Shown: positions 24,871 through 33,714, counted from the stretch's first letter. The stretch is 64,000 bases of DNA from Salarchaeum sp. JOR-1 (GCF_007833275.1 NZ_CP042241.1:1488001-1552000), one strand, 5' to 3'. Numbers and translations are program-made. Notes: generated by a model not told the origin, from the letters alone.

Positions 24871-25045
24871 CGACCCTCCGCCGCAGATCGCGCACCGCAC
24901 ATACGCGTCGCCCCCCACACTGCCAGCGCAGTGACGTCCAGCACGGATTCCTCGACGGCGGGATCAGGGGTCGACAGCCGTCCGAGTCCTATCAGGTGGC
25001 CGAGGGCGATCCAGCACGTCACGAGATGCGTCTCGAGATCGGGAA

Positions 25046-25075
25046 GCCTCGGGGCTTGACCCCGAGGCGGTTCAC
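25046..25075. mobile_element. Orphan hairpin ending GGTTCAC, IS200/IS605-like end
   Basis: GCCTCGGGG (25046-25054) and CCCCGAGGC (25060-25068) form a perfect 9-bp stem with loop CTTGA, followed by GGTTCAC. This matches in form the ends of haloarchaeal IS1341/IS605 elements with a TTCAC-type target. No transposase remains next to it. Confidence 0.45.
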
Positions 25076-25130
25076 GCAGCCCTCGAAGTCGAGTACGGTT
25101 CACGCGAACGGACGTCACCGAAGTGCGATG

Positions 25131-25907
25131 TCACCGGAGTGCGATATATGGCCCGACGACGAGTAAGAGCATCGCGAGTACGCGGGTGAGTGTTTCGGCA
25201 TCGATGGATTGAGCGATCTTCCAGCCGGCGACGACGCCGACGAGTTCGGGGATCCCAATCGCGATGGCGAGCGGCCACGAGACTGCATCCTGGGCGAGGT
25301 AGCCGGCCGTCGCGAATGCGGCGACAAACACTGACTGGACTTGTGCGACGCCGACTGCGATCAGCAGTGGGACGCCGATAGCCACCAACAGCGGAACGGC
25401 GAGGACTGGACCCCCGACGCCGAGGAGCCCGCCCGAAATGCCGACGAACGCCCCGATACCGGCGACGCCGAGCGTGCCGCGGGGCGTCATCACGTCGAAG
25501 TTGCTCTCGGACGTTCCGTAGCGGGTTCGGTAGAAGACGAGGACGCCGGTCAGGGAGACGAACACACCGAGCAGGACGCTGAACGTCGATTCGTCGATGA
25601 GCGCGTTCAGCCGGACACCGACGAGTGCACCTGCGAGCCCAGTGAGGCTCAACGCGAGCGCCATCCGCTTGCCGTCCCGCGAACCGAGCTCGCCGGAGCG
25701 CCGATAGCTCTCGGCGCCGACGAGGCCCGTCGCGACAAACGTGGCGCTGGCCGTGCCGACAACGACCGCCGGTGGGAGGTCGGTCAGCGCGACGAGCGCG
25801 ATGGTGATGAAGATTCCACCCGGACCGACGGCGGTGATGCCGACGCCGGCGAGCAGCGAGAGCACGACGAGGACGGCGAGCGTCGCCGTGGGGATGCCAG
25901 CGATCAC
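25131..25907 (-). CDS. TauE/SafE-family anion exporter
   Basis: 258 residues from a GTG start at 25907, eight predicted helices. The repeated family motif is visible in each half: AVGPGGIFITIALVALTDLPP and GISGGLLGVGGPVLAVPLLV. The GTG is chosen because it follows the stop of the upstream transporter gene by 5 bp and starts exactly at the first helix; the earlier in-frame ATG lies inside that gene. Family members move sulfite, sulfoacetate or other organosulfur anions. Operonic with the Nramp-like gene, which hints at coupled ion export. Confidence 0.82.
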   Translation of the reverse strand: MIAGIPTATLAVLVVLSLLAGVGITAVGPGGIFITIALVALTDLPPAVVVGTASATFVATGLVGAESYRRSGELGSRDGKRMALALSLTGLAGALVGVRLNALIDESTFSVLLGVFVSLTGVLVFYRTRYGTSESNFDVMTPRGTLGVAGIGAFVGISGGLLGVGGPVLAVPLLVAIGVPLLIAVGVAQVQSVFVAAFATAGYLAQDAVSWPLAIAIGIPELVGVVAGWKIAQSIDAETLTRVLAMLLLVVGPYIALR

Positions 25908-25912
25908 TCGAC

Positions 25913-27187
25913 TCAGAGCCCGCCCGTGAAGATGGCGTTGATGACGAACTGGCCGGCACTCCACGCCGAGTAGATGGCGAGGAGGATGAGCGCGCTGTTG
26001 ATGACGTTCAGCTTCCAGCCGTTCGTGTACGCGCCCATCATGTCGCTGTCGTTGACCGCCCAGAACAGGAGGACGGCGGTGATGGGCAGGCCGACGACGC
26101 CGTTGTACGCCGGGAAGAGGATGATCATGTCGATGACGCTGAGCCCGAGGTACTGATGGACGAGCGGCGAGAGGCTGCCGAGCGCGACGCCGCCGACGTA
26201 GATCGCCTTGAACACGCGGGTGCTGTCAGCGACCTCACCGCCGACGGCCTCGGGGATCATGTAGGCGGGCGCCCACATGATCGGGATGATGCTGTTGAAC
26301 GCGGCTGCGAGCGTCCCGGCGAGGAAGACGACCATCGCCCACTCACCGAGGACGGACGCGAGCGCTTTCCCGGGCGTGAGGAACGTCTCGAGTTGTTCGT
26401 AGCCCGCCGGGCGGAGGACCGCTGCGGCGGCAATGACGATCGCGATGGTCGTGATACCACCGATGGTGTAGCCGATCGCGAGGTCGCGGCGCATCGTCGG
26501 GATGTCCGAGCGGTCGGTCCAGCCCTTCTCCTCGACGAGTCGCGACTCGAGGAAGAAGTTCGGCCAGAGTGCGGTCGTCCCGAGGATGCTCACGGTGAGC
26601 GCCATCGAGCTCGGCGATAGCCCTGTCGGGGCGAACCCGGCGACGACGGCGGTGAGATCCGGACTACTCGCCCCGGCGACGACGACGTACGTGAGCAGGA
26701 GCGCGAACATCATCGCGACCATGATCTTCTCGACGGCGTCGTAACTGAGGACGCCGATCACAATGGCGAGGAGTCCAGTCAGATAGGCGAATGGCATCCA
26801 CCCGATCGCCTGTAGGTCGAGGAGGACGACGATGCCCTTCCCGACAGCGGCAGTGAGTTCGAGCGTCCAGGCGACACAGCCGATTGAGAGCAAGACCATC
26901 ACGACGGTCGCGAGCGTCGACCCGAGTTTCTCCCGGGCGAACGCGCCCAATGAGTCACCGTGAATACCGAGTCGGGCGCTCATGTCCTGTGCCACGAAGC
27001 CGAGGAGCACCGCACCGACGACAGCCCACAGTAGTGCGTAGCCGAACCTGACTCCGGCGGAACTTGCGATGAATACTGACCCCGACCCGAAATAGCTCGC
27101 GACCATTACGAGCGCGAGTCCATACCGTTCGAAGAACTCCGAGACCGAGGGAATTGACGCACCGTCTATCGCTTGTCTAACACTCAT
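25913..27187 (-). CDS. Nramp-related transporter lacking canonical metal motifs
   Basis: 424 residues with 11 predicted helices of the LeuT fold. Segments correspond to Nramp (VMVASYFGSGSVFIASSAG as TM1, SILGTTALWPNFFLESRLV as TM6, then NSIIPIMWAPAYMIPEA). In true Nramps TM1 has DPGN and TM6 has MPH; here the positions read GSGS and LWPN, so the Mn/Fe-binding Asp and Met are missing. This places it among Nramp-related Mg2+, Al3+ or other transporters. Start at 27187 (MSVRQAID). First gene of the unit with the TauE gene. Confidence 0.78.
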   Translation of the reverse strand: MSVRQAIDGASIPSVSEFFERYGLALVMVASYFGSGSVFIASSAGVRFGYALLWAVVGAVLLGFVAQDMSARLGIHGDSLGAFAREKLGSTLATVVMVLLSIGCVAWTLELTAAVGKGIVVLLDLQAIGWMPFAYLTGLLAIVIGVLSYDAVEKIMVAMMFALLLTYVVVAGASSPDLTAVVAGFAPTGLSPSSMALTVSILGTTALWPNFFLESRLVEEKGWTDRSDIPTMRRDLAIGYTIGGITTIAIVIAAAAVLRPAGYEQLETFLTPGKALASVLGEWAMVVFLAGTLAAAFNSIIPIMWAPAYMIPEAVGGEVADSTRVFKAIYVGGVALGSLSPLVHQYLGLSVIDMIILFPAYNGVVGLPITAVLLFWAVNDSDMMGAYTNGWKLNVINSALILLAIYSAWSAGQFVINAIFTGGL

Positions 27188-27404
27188 AGTTGGTCGAAAA
27201 CGACAATCGAACACTCACTACACGACGACTCTCCCTTGCAGTAACCGACGCGTCAGTTGGATATGTGCCCAGGAAGGGAAATGCGTGATGGCCCACCGCT
27301 CGACGAACGTCAGTCGTGGTTCTCAGTACCGCGCTCGAATATCTGCTGTACGAGTCGCCCCCCGACTCACCGACACGCCACCGCCCCCGGAGCGCACATC
27401 GTGA

Positions 27405-27663
27405 ATGACGCCCATGGACAGCGATATTCTCGAACGACTCCAGAACCCGGGTAACGACGACCTTGTCCGCTCTCCGCGAATGATCGCCGAACACTGACTA
27501 GACGCGGACACGTATTCGAGAACACTTAATTACGCATCGTGAGCGTGGGCTAGTCGAGTACTACGACGAGGAACGCGGTATCTACCAGCTCTCTGAAACG
27601 GGGCGCAAATGGCTACAGGACGAATATGTACTGCCGATACCAAGGAGTGATGCAGAGCGGTAG
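27405..27663 (+). pseudogene. Decayed winged-helix transcriptional regulator
   Basis: Reads MTPMDSDILERLQNPGNDDL, then VRSPRMIAEH up to 27494; then the frame shifts by one and continues TD, an in-frame amber TAG (27499-27501), TRTRIREHLITHRERGLVEY, then YDEERGIYQLSETGRKWLQD and DAER to a stop at 27661-27663. Together this is the N-terminal wing and recognition helix of the PhiH1-repressor/ArsR-like haloarchaeal wHTH class, about 85 residues. Two independent lesions mean it is not expressed as one protein. The 27188-27404 stretch before it contains the Nramp promoter region and no other gene. Confidence 0.6.
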
Positions 27664-27702
27664 TCAAGGGGGCTTGGACAGAGCGGTAGTCAAGAGGGCT
27701 TG
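27653..27702 (+). repeat. Tandem 26-bp repeat, two units
   Basis: CAGAGCGGTAGTCAAGGGGG plus CTTG (27653-27676) recurs at 27679-27702 with one change (GGGGG to GAGGG). The first unit contains the stop codon of the wHTH pseudogene. Two units only, so not a CRISPR array. Confidence 0.6.
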
Positions 27703-27726
27703 CAACTAGACCGCTGGCGGGGCCGA

Positions 27727-29025
27727 CTACCAGGTTAATCCGTCATATGTCATTCCGTCTCGGGGTGCGATACAGCGGCGGCCATCCACGACGATTTGCT
27801 GGGTCATCGTGTCGAACTCTTCGTCGAGAGCTTCGAATTCGTCCCAGTCGGTACAGACGAGGCAGGCAGAGGCGTCGGTGAGAGCGGCTTCGGCGGAGTC
27901 TTCGTACTCGATATCTGGGAGGTGTTCACGCATGTTCTCGGTCGCAACCGGGTCGTAGGCGGCTACAGTCGCCCCGCGTTCTTGGAGTCCCTCGATGACG
28001 GGAATTGCACGCGAGTTCCGAACGTCGTCTGTGCCGGGTTTGAACGCCAGTCCCAACACTGCGACGCGATTTCCGGAGACATCGATGTGGTCGTCAAGCA
28101 GGGAAAGGAGGCGCTCGGGCTGTCGGTCGTTCACTTCAACGGCGGCTTCGAGCACTGCGGGGTCGTAGTCCTGGTTACGGGCCGCAGCGATGATGGCGTT
28201 CGTGTCTTTCGGGAAGCAGCTCCCGCCCCAGCCCAGGCCGCTCCGGAGGAACTGCTCGCCGATCCGGTCGTCCAACCCCATGGCGTCCGCGACCTCGTAC
28301 GCGTCGATATCGAACTCCTTGCAGATGTTTCCGATGTCGTTGATGAGCGAAACTTTCGCGGCGAGGAAGCCGTTGTTCGCGTACTTAATCATCTCCGCCG
28401 TCTTCGTGTCTGTCTCGACCACTGGTGCACCAGTTCGCTCGACGAGTGGGTCAAAGACATCGTGCATGTCGGCGAGTGCACGCTCGTCGTCCGCTCCGAG
28501 CACGACCTTGTCCGGATCGAGGAAGTCGTGAACCGCAGTCCCCTCCCGGAGGAACTCGGGGTTCATGCCGACACCGAAGTCTTCGCCTGCGGTTTTTCCT
28601 GAAGCGCCTTCTAGTACTGCGGTGATGATGTCCTCCGTCGAACGCGGCACGACTGTACTCTTCACGACGACCGTATGCCAATCGTTCTTCTCCGCGAGCG
28701 TGTCGCCGAGTTGCTCGGCCCCAGATTTCATGATCGAGAGATCGATACTTCCGTCGTCGTGCTGTGGAGTCGGGAGACAGAGGAACGTAACGTCCGTGTC
28801 GAGCACGGCCTCGTACTCGGTGGTCGCGCGAAGACGACCGGTCTCCTGCGTGTGCTCGCGCACCAGCTCGGGGAGGCCGTCCTCGTGAATCGGCGCCTCC
28901 CCGGAGTTAATCGTCTCGACAATGGACTCATCGATGTCGACGTTCACGACCTCATGACCGATATCAGCGAAACACGCAGCGATAGTAGTGCCGACGTATC
29001 CACTGCCGATGACGGAGATGTCCAT
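27727..29025 (-). CDS. aglM: UDP-glucose/UDP-sugar 6-dehydrogenase (AglM-like)
   Basis: 432 residues. N-terminal NAD-binding Rossmann motif VIGSGYVGTTIAACFADIGH; central dehydrogenase helix KYANNGFLAAKVSLINDI; catalytic Cys in SGLGWGGSCFPKDTNAI; C-terminal UDP-binding domain with VAVLGLAFKPGTDDVRNS. It oxidises UDP-glucose to UDP-glucuronate (two NAD+ used), as Haloferax AglM does in N-glycan synthesis. Own TATA box 25 nt upstream, so it need not depend on the upstream UXS gene, from which it is separated by an orphan epimerase tail. Substrate could also be a UDP-HexNAc but AglM-like features favour UDP-glucose. Confidence 0.88.
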   Translation of the reverse strand: MDISVIGSGYVGTTIAACFADIGHEVVNVDIDESIVETINSGEAPIHEDGLPELVREHTQETGRLRATTEYEAVLDTDVTFLCLPTPQHDDGSIDLSIMKSGAEQLGDTLAEKNDWHTVVVKSTVVPRSTEDIITAVLEGASGKTAGEDFGVGMNPEFLREGTAVHDFLDPDKVVLGADDERALADMHDVFDPLVERTGAPVVETDTKTAEMIKYANNGFLAAKVSLINDIGNICKEFDIDAYEVADAMGLDDRIGEQFLRSGLGWGGSCFPKDTNAIIAAARNQDYDPAVLEAAVEVNDRQPERLLSLLDDHIDVSGNRVAVLGLAFKPGTDDVRNSRAIPVIEGLQERGATVAAYDPVATENMREHLPDIEYEDSAEAALTDASACLVCTDWDEFEALDEEFDTMTQQIVVDGRRCIAPRDGMTYDGLTW

Positions 29026-29046
29026 ACCCCTTCGTAAACGGGAGGT

Positions 29047-29053
29047 GTATAAG
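29047..29053 (-). promoter_or_regulatory. TATA box of aglM
   Basis: On the minus strand CTTATAC (from TTTCTTATACACC) lies about 25 nt before the ATG at 29025, fitting a leaderless transcript. Confidence 0.45.
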
Positions 29054-29064
29054 AAACGTCCGGG

Positions 29065-29181
29065 CTACCGATTTTCGTACCAGTCGACGAACCGTTCGAT
29101 ACCGTCGTCGAAGTCTACCTCCGGTTCCCAGTCGAGTTGGTCTCCCGCTCGCGAGACACCGTTCGCTTGCTCGTTTTCTCG
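29065..29181 (-). pseudogene. Orphan C-terminal tail of a nucleotide-sugar epimerase
   Basis: Directly after the UXS stop codon a different frame reads NGVSRAGDQLDWEPEVDFDD then GIERFVDWYENR and a stop at 29065. This is the C-terminal signature of a haloarchaeal NAD-dependent epimerase (LGWEP and F..WY motifs) but belongs to none of the intact genes here. About 38 residues remain. It marks a recombination join where the present UXS gene replaced an older epimerase. Confidence 0.6.
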
Positions 29182-29182
29182 G

Positions 29183-30157
29183 CTACTGGCTGCTGTCGAC
29201 GGTCGTGTCGAGTTCGTCCGCGAAGTGGGGAATCGTTCGTTCGAGGCCAGCTTCGAGAGAGACTGTCGGTTCCCATCCGAGTAGTTGCTTTGCGCGAGTG
29301 ATGTCCGGTTGGCGGACCTGTGGGTCGTCCTCCGGGAGGTTCTGATGAACGATATCGGAATCGGCGTCCAGAACATCGAGGATAGTTTTTGCGAGTGTTC
29401 GAATCTTGATTTCGTCCGTGCTTCCGAGGTTGATAACGTCTCCTGCAGCGACTTCGGGTGGCGCGTCGGCGAACGCTCGGATACCTCGGATCAGGTCGCT
29501 CACGTAACAGAAACTCCGCGTCTGCGTTCCGTCACCGTACACTGTGAGACCTTCTCCCCGTAACGCCTGTGAGAGGAAGTTCGGGATGACGCGGCCGTCG
29601 TCGGGACGCATCCGCGGCCCGTACGTATTGAAGATGCGGACGGTTCGGATATCGACGTCGTACTGCTGCTGGAAAGCAACTGCGAGCGCTTCCGAGAACC
29701 GCTTACTCTCGTCGTAGGGTGCTCGCGGGCCGCGTACGTTCACGTTTCCGTTGTACTCCTCGTGCTGAGGATGAACCTCCGGGTCGCCATAGATCTCGCT
29801 CGTTGACGCTAGGATCGCGCGAGCGTCGTTGTCGCGAGCGTACCGGAGTGCGTTGTGCGTTCCTTCACTGTTCGTCAACGCGATTTCGACGGCGTGCGAT
29901 TCGAAGTCCTTCGGGCTCGCACGGGACGCAAAGTGAAAGACGTAATCCACGTCTCCGAGGTCGGGAAACGGTTCGCGGACATCGTGTTCAATGGAGGCGA
30001 ACCGTTCTGACTCGATATGGGCGAGGTTGGTTGGACGGCCGCTTCCGAAGTTGTCGAGGGACGTGACCTGGAATCCGTCGTCGAGAAGAGAGTCGACGAG
30101 GTGACTACCGACGAATCCCGCGCCACCTGTGACGACTGCGTGGGGTTTCGATTTCAC
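29183..30157 (-). CDS. UDP-xylose synthase-like (UDP-glucuronate decarboxylase)
   Basis: 324-residue extended SDR. NAD-binding GGAGFVGSHLVDSLL; the catalytic Ser/Thr in LASTSEIYGDPEVHPQ; the Tyr-Lys pair in RAPYDESKRFSEAL; and RIFNTYGPRMRPDDGRVIPN and GDGTQTRSFCYVSDL, which match animal and plant UXS almost motif for motif (STSE, GDPEVHPQ, GPRM). It should decarboxylate UDP-glucuronate to UDP-xylose. It sits between the nucleotidyltransferase (ATGA overlap) and aglM, its substrate supplier. Related dehydratases cannot be fully excluded but the GDPEVHPQ and RMRPDDGRV motifs favour UXS. Confidence 0.82.
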   Translation of the reverse strand: MKSKPHAVVTGGAGFVGSHLVDSLLDDGFQVTSLDNFGSGRPTNLAHIESERFASIEHDVREPFPDLGDVDYVFHFASRASPKDFESHAVEIALTNSEGTHNALRYARDNDARAILASTSEIYGDPEVHPQHEEYNGNVNVRGPRAPYDESKRFSEALAVAFQQQYDVDIRTVRIFNTYGPRMRPDDGRVIPNFLSQALRGEGLTVYGDGTQTRSFCYVSDLIRGIRAFADAPPEVAAGDVINLGSTDEIKIRTLAKTILDVLDADSDIVHQNLPEDDPQVRQPDITRAKQLLGWEPTVSLEAGLERTIPHFADELDTTVDSSQ

Positions 30158-31164
30158 AGTTCGATGGTGCTGTTGTCCCCGACGTTCAGGTGGTTCGCCT
30201 CGCTTCGGACGGTCGCGCCGTCGCCGACGATGCTGCCTTCGAGGTTCACGCTCTCCAGGGTGGCGTTCTCGCCGACGATGCTGTTGCGTACGATGCTGTC
30301 CGTAATACGAGCGTTATCGTCGACACTCACGTTCGGTCCGACGATTCCTTCTTCGACGACGACGTTATCTCCGAAGTCGACTGGCGGAACGACGACTGCG
30401 TTATCGACCGAGTCCGCGCCGTTCGTCTCGCCCTTCGACAGGAGGACGCGGTTCGCTTCGAGAAGCGTCTCGGGCCGCCCGCAGTCGTACCAGTCCTCGA
30501 CCTCGAAGACGTCGATGCGGGCGTCGGACTCAATCATTCGCTGGAGCGCGTCTGTGAGCTGGTACTCATTGCCAGCCCCGCGAATGTTGTTCTCGACCAG
30601 GTGATTGAGCGTGTCGAACAGGAGGTTCGTGTTCTCCACGATGTACACGCCACTAATCGCGTAGTTCGACTGAGGATTGTTCGGCTTCTCGACGAGGCGC
30701 TCGACTCGACTTTCTTCCGCGAGTTCAGCGACGCCGTAGTGCTGAGGTTCGTCGACGGTCTTCACGCCGACGCTCGCGTCCGGATCATTGAGCGAATCGT
30801 GCGCGTCGAGGAACGTCCCGTACCCGTTCTCGAACAGCATATCACCGAGCGCGATGAGTGCGGGTTCGCCACGGACGGCTTCCTCAGTCTGGTAGATGCT
30901 ATGACCGAGTCCCTCCGCACTCTCCTGTTCGACGAACTGAAACGTGAACTCGTCGCCGAACGACTCCTCAGCGTACTCGACAATCTGATCCTGCATCGGA
31001 CCGCCGACGACGATGACAACTTTGTCGACTCGAGTTTCCGTGAGGCTGGAGAGAATGTGGCCGAGAATCGGCTTCCCAGCGATCCGAACCATCGCCTTCG
31101 GCTTCGTGTGAGTCTGGGGATAGAGGCGGGTTCCCTGTCCAGCGGCCGGAATGACAGCCTTCAT
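30154..31164 (-). CDS. Sugar-1-phosphate nucleotidyltransferase with C-terminal left-handed beta-helix (AglF-like)
   Basis: 336 residues. Nucleotidyltransferase core with PAAGQGTRLYPQTHTKPKAM (pyrophosphorylase signature), LGDMLFENGYG, VEKPNNPQSNYAISGVY and WYDCGRP. From ~245 a hexapeptide repeat region (GPNVSVDDNARITDSIVRNS and following) forms a beta-helix, as in haloarchaeal AglF. It makes UDP-glucose (or dTDP-glucose) from glucose-1-phosphate, the entry to the sugar-nucleotide branch. Its stop overlaps the UXS start by ATGA. ATG at 31164 is used; an upstream extension reads poorly. Confidence 0.85.
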   Translation of the reverse strand: MKAVIPAAGQGTRLYPQTHTKPKAMVRIAGKPILGHILSSLTETRVDKVVIVVGGPMQDQIVEYAEESFGDEFTFQFVEQESAEGLGHSIYQTEEAVRGEPALIALGDMLFENGYGTFLDAHDSLNDPDASVGVKTVDEPQHYGVAELAEESRVERLVEKPNNPQSNYAISGVYIVENTNLLFDTLNHLVENNIRGAGNEYQLTDALQRMIESDARIDVFEVEDWYDCGRPETLLEANRVLLSKGETNGADSVDNAVVVPPVDFGDNVVVEEGIVGPNVSVDDNARITDSIVRNSIVGENATLESVNLEGSIVGDGATVRSEANHLNVGDNSTIEL

Positions 31165-31312
31165 CTCAATTAAATGAGTGAGAGAGGGGGTAAAGGCTTT
31201 CTGTATCTCGCATATTCTTTCGATTAGGGTTTTCACTTTCCCGTCCGCGATTACTTTCTGGATATAGCGGATGGATAGTTTCAATACCCGCCGCGTAATT
31301 ATATCTCATAAT

Positions 31313-32518
31313 ATGGAAATTGCATTCCTCACGAATTATTTTCCGAAAATTTCGGAGACATTTATAATAAATCAAGTTATTGGACTTTTAGAACGAGGGC
31401 ATTCCGTTCAGATTTTTGCACTCGAATCACCAGATGAAGACGTTACACACGAAGTAATCGACGAGTACGACCTCCTTGAACGAACAACCTATTTCCCGTC
31501 TCCTGAAAATTATTTCCACGGACTTAGTAGAGTCGGACAACTTATAGTCAACTATCCGGCCTCAATTTCTCAGGTTCTCCCTTCTTTCCGTCGAGGAGTT
31601 GAAGGAGGAGTTCGACTCTCAACTCTCTATCAATTCAAGAAATTTGACTGTGGGGGATTCGATGTGTATCATGCGCACTTCGGACAGGTTGGGAAACGAT
31701 GGGACTTTCTCCCTGATGAAACCGATGCTCCATACGTTGTTTCATTCTATGGCAAAGACGCAAGTGTCGATCTCTCAGAACGGCCAGAAACTTATGAACA
31801 TACCTTCAATGTCACAGACTGTGTAACGGTTTTGAGTGAAGACATGCGTGAGGACGTTGTCGGATCAGGATGTCCGGCCGAGAAAACAACTATCCAACCG
31901 CTTCCAGTTGACCTCAACCAATTTTCTTATTCCCCGACCAACCCTGCTAAAACAGAGCCTACTCGAATACTCACGGTCGCTAGGTTTACTGAAAAAAAGG
32001 GATTGGACGACGCGCTCGAAGCGATCGATTCTGTTGCCGGAACTCACGATATAACGTGGACAATCGCCGGGGGGGGCCCTCTCCGCGATACGTTCGAGAC
32101 AGAGATCCAAGAACGTGGCCTCGAAACGACAGTTGAGATGCTCGGCTGGGTAACGCAAGAACGAATCAACGAATTACTGCACGACGCACACCTGTTCATA
32201 CTCCCAAGCAAGACGAGCTCAGAAGGTGATAAAGAAGGAACACCGACAGTTTTACTTGAGGCTCAAGCTGCTGGGGTTCCTGTTCTCTCAACGTATCACG
32301 CAGGAATCCCAGAAATCGTCCGCGATGGGGAAACCGGGATTCTGGTTCCCGAAAGCGACCCAGAGAAGCTCACAAACGCACTCGACCGATTCCTCTCCAC
32401 TCCAGAGACGTGGACCGAAATGGCGCGGAACGGTCGTGAATTCGTCGAAGAGAACCATTCAAAACAGGTAGTCGCCGAACAACTAGAAGAACTCTACCTA
32501 AAACAGTTGAACAGCTGA
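31313..32518 (+). CDS. Family 4 glycosyltransferase
   Basis: 401 residues, GT-B fold. The N-lobe opens MEIAFLTNYFPKISETFI; the C-lobe has ILTVARFTEKKGLDDALEAI, IAGGGPLRD, and the donor motif GTPTVLLEAQAAGVPVLSTY with PEIV following. No membrane helix. Start at 31313 matches the family opening. It is in the AT-rich part of the island, diverging from the AglF-like gene. It probably adds one sugar to a dolichol-linked glycan; donor and linkage unknown. Confidence 0.85.
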   Translation: MEIAFLTNYFPKISETFIINQVIGLLERGHSVQIFALESPDEDVTHEVIDEYDLLERTTYFPSPENYFHGLSRVGQLIVNYPASISQVLPSFRRGVEGGVRLSTLYQFKKFDCGGFDVYHAHFGQVGKRWDFLPDETDAPYVVSFYGKDASVDLSERPETYEHTFNVTDCVTVLSEDMREDVVGSGCPAEKTTIQPLPVDLNQFSYSPTNPAKTEPTRILTVARFTEKKGLDDALEAIDSVAGTHDITWTIAGGGPLRDTFETEIQERGLETTVEMLGWVTQERINELLHDAHLFILPSKTSSEGDKEGTPTVLLEAQAAGVPVLSTYHAGIPEIVRDGETGILVPESDPEKLTNALDRFLSTPETWTEMARNGREFVEENHSKQVVAEQLEELYLKQLNS

Positions 32519-32591
32519 TAACGGGTGGCAATTTACTGGCGGCCTTGGACTCTTTCATAGTTGATTTACAGTACCTATACTATCACGTGAT

Positions 32592-33506
32592 ATGGGACGA
32601 GTGCTCGTTACTGGAAGCAGCGGATTCATCGGGAGTAATCTTTGTCAGGAGCTGGTTCGGCGTGGCCACGAGGTTCACGGTGTTGATATCGACCCACCAG
32701 AATTTGATCTTCCAGAATCAGTCAATACCTTCCAGGCAGACCTCACTAACGAACCAGAACTACCCGACCTAGATGTAATCGTTCACCTCGCTGCTCACTC
32801 GCAGGTTCAACCGGTAGTAGCTGACCCGTCATTGGCCTTGGAGAACGTCAAAATGACTCAGCACGTCCTCAATGAGGCGGAGCGTATGGATGCAGCCGTA
32901 ATTAATGCATCAAGTCGCGATGTCTACGGTGCCGAGATTCAACCGACCGAAGACGAAGTAACTCCTGACAGTCCTAATGGGTATGCCGCAAGTAAGCTCA
33001 GTTCTGAGGCCTTTGTGAACGCATATAGACATACGCGCGATGTTTCAGTAACCTCGCTCCGACTCGCTAACGTCTATGGGCCTCGTGATTTGAACCCGCG
33101 AGTGATTCCGATATTTATCGCACTCGCAGACGCAGGTGAAGATTTAACCGTGTATGGAGAAGGGAAATTATTAGACTTCGTTCACGTAGGCGATGTTTGT
33201 GAGGCGTTTTGTGCCGCTATCAACCGCATCGAGGCCGTAAACGGGGAGATATTCAATATCGGATCCGGAAGAGGGGTTCAATTATCCGATATCGCAGAAA
33301 CCATCACCACAGCTGTGGACAGCGACAGCACCTGGATGATCTCCAACGATCGGAAAGGCGACGTAGAACGATACGTAGCCGATACGTCGAAGACAGAAGC
33401 CGCCCTAGACATCAGAATGGATACAGAATTAGATAAGGGACTAGCCAATACCATAGAATGGTATCGCTCTCAACCGGAGGTTCTCAGTACACTTCGGTCA
33501 GAATAG
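32592..33506 (+). CDS. NAD-dependent nucleotide-sugar epimerase (candidate UDP-pentose/hexose 4-epimerase)
   Basis: 304-residue SDR. NAD motif VTGSSGFIGSNLCQEL; catalytic Ser in NASSRDVYGAEIQP and the Tyr-Lys in PNGYAASKLSSEAF; NVYGPRDLNPRVIPIFI and GKLLDFVHVGDVCEAF as substrate-side motifs. It resembles GalE-type epimerases; in this neighbourhood the simplest role is to interconvert UDP-xylose and UDP-arabinopyranose, but UDP-glucose/UDP-galactose is equally possible. Follows the GT4 gene by 73 bp on the same strand. Confidence 0.8.
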   Translation: MGRVLVTGSSGFIGSNLCQELVRRGHEVHGVDIDPPEFDLPESVNTFQADLTNEPELPDLDVIVHLAAHSQVQPVVADPSLALENVKMTQHVLNEAERMDAAVINASSRDVYGAEIQPTEDEVTPDSPNGYAASKLSSEAFVNAYRHTRDVSVTSLRLANVYGPRDLNPRVIPIFIALADAGEDLTVYGEGKLLDFVHVGDVCEAFCAAINRIEAVNGEIFNIGSGRGVQLSDIAETITTAVDSDSTWMISNDRKGDVERYVADTSKTEAALDIRMDTELDKGLANTIEWYRSQPEVLSTLRSE

Positions 33507-33714
33507 TGGATAGAATTATGTTTTGTGGGGCCAGAAGCAACAGCGCTGCTGTCGATGAAGGTCGGTATTCGACTCTATCATGTATAACTATCACATCGCT
33601 GCTGTCAACCTCGAGTGAAACGATTCACTCCATACCAGATTTGAATAGGTTGGGAATGACGCTTTTGCTCATGCGTTCTTCGCCTAACTACTCAAGAAAC
33701 ACGATCTTAATGAC

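Larger units (their letters stand above)
24577..25130. other. Candidate replication origin region upstream of orc1
   Basis: A 550 bp stretch without a convincing gene between orc1 and the TauE gene. It holds two inverted diverged copies of the 21-25 bp repeat found in forward orientation beyond the other side of orc1, plus the orc1 promoter. Haloarchaeal origins typically combine an adjacent orc1 gene with inverted origin boxes. No long AT-rich unwinding element is obvious apart from the stretch at 24601-24616. Confidence 0.45.

Noticed and set aside
24759-25118. 119-aa minus strand frame between orc1 and the TauE gene
   Set aside because: No recognisable motif; it spans the origin repeat and IS-type hairpin and has no clear promoter.
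27653-27702. Direct repeats as a CRISPR array
   Set aside because: Only two units with a 2-nt spacer; no cas genes in the window.
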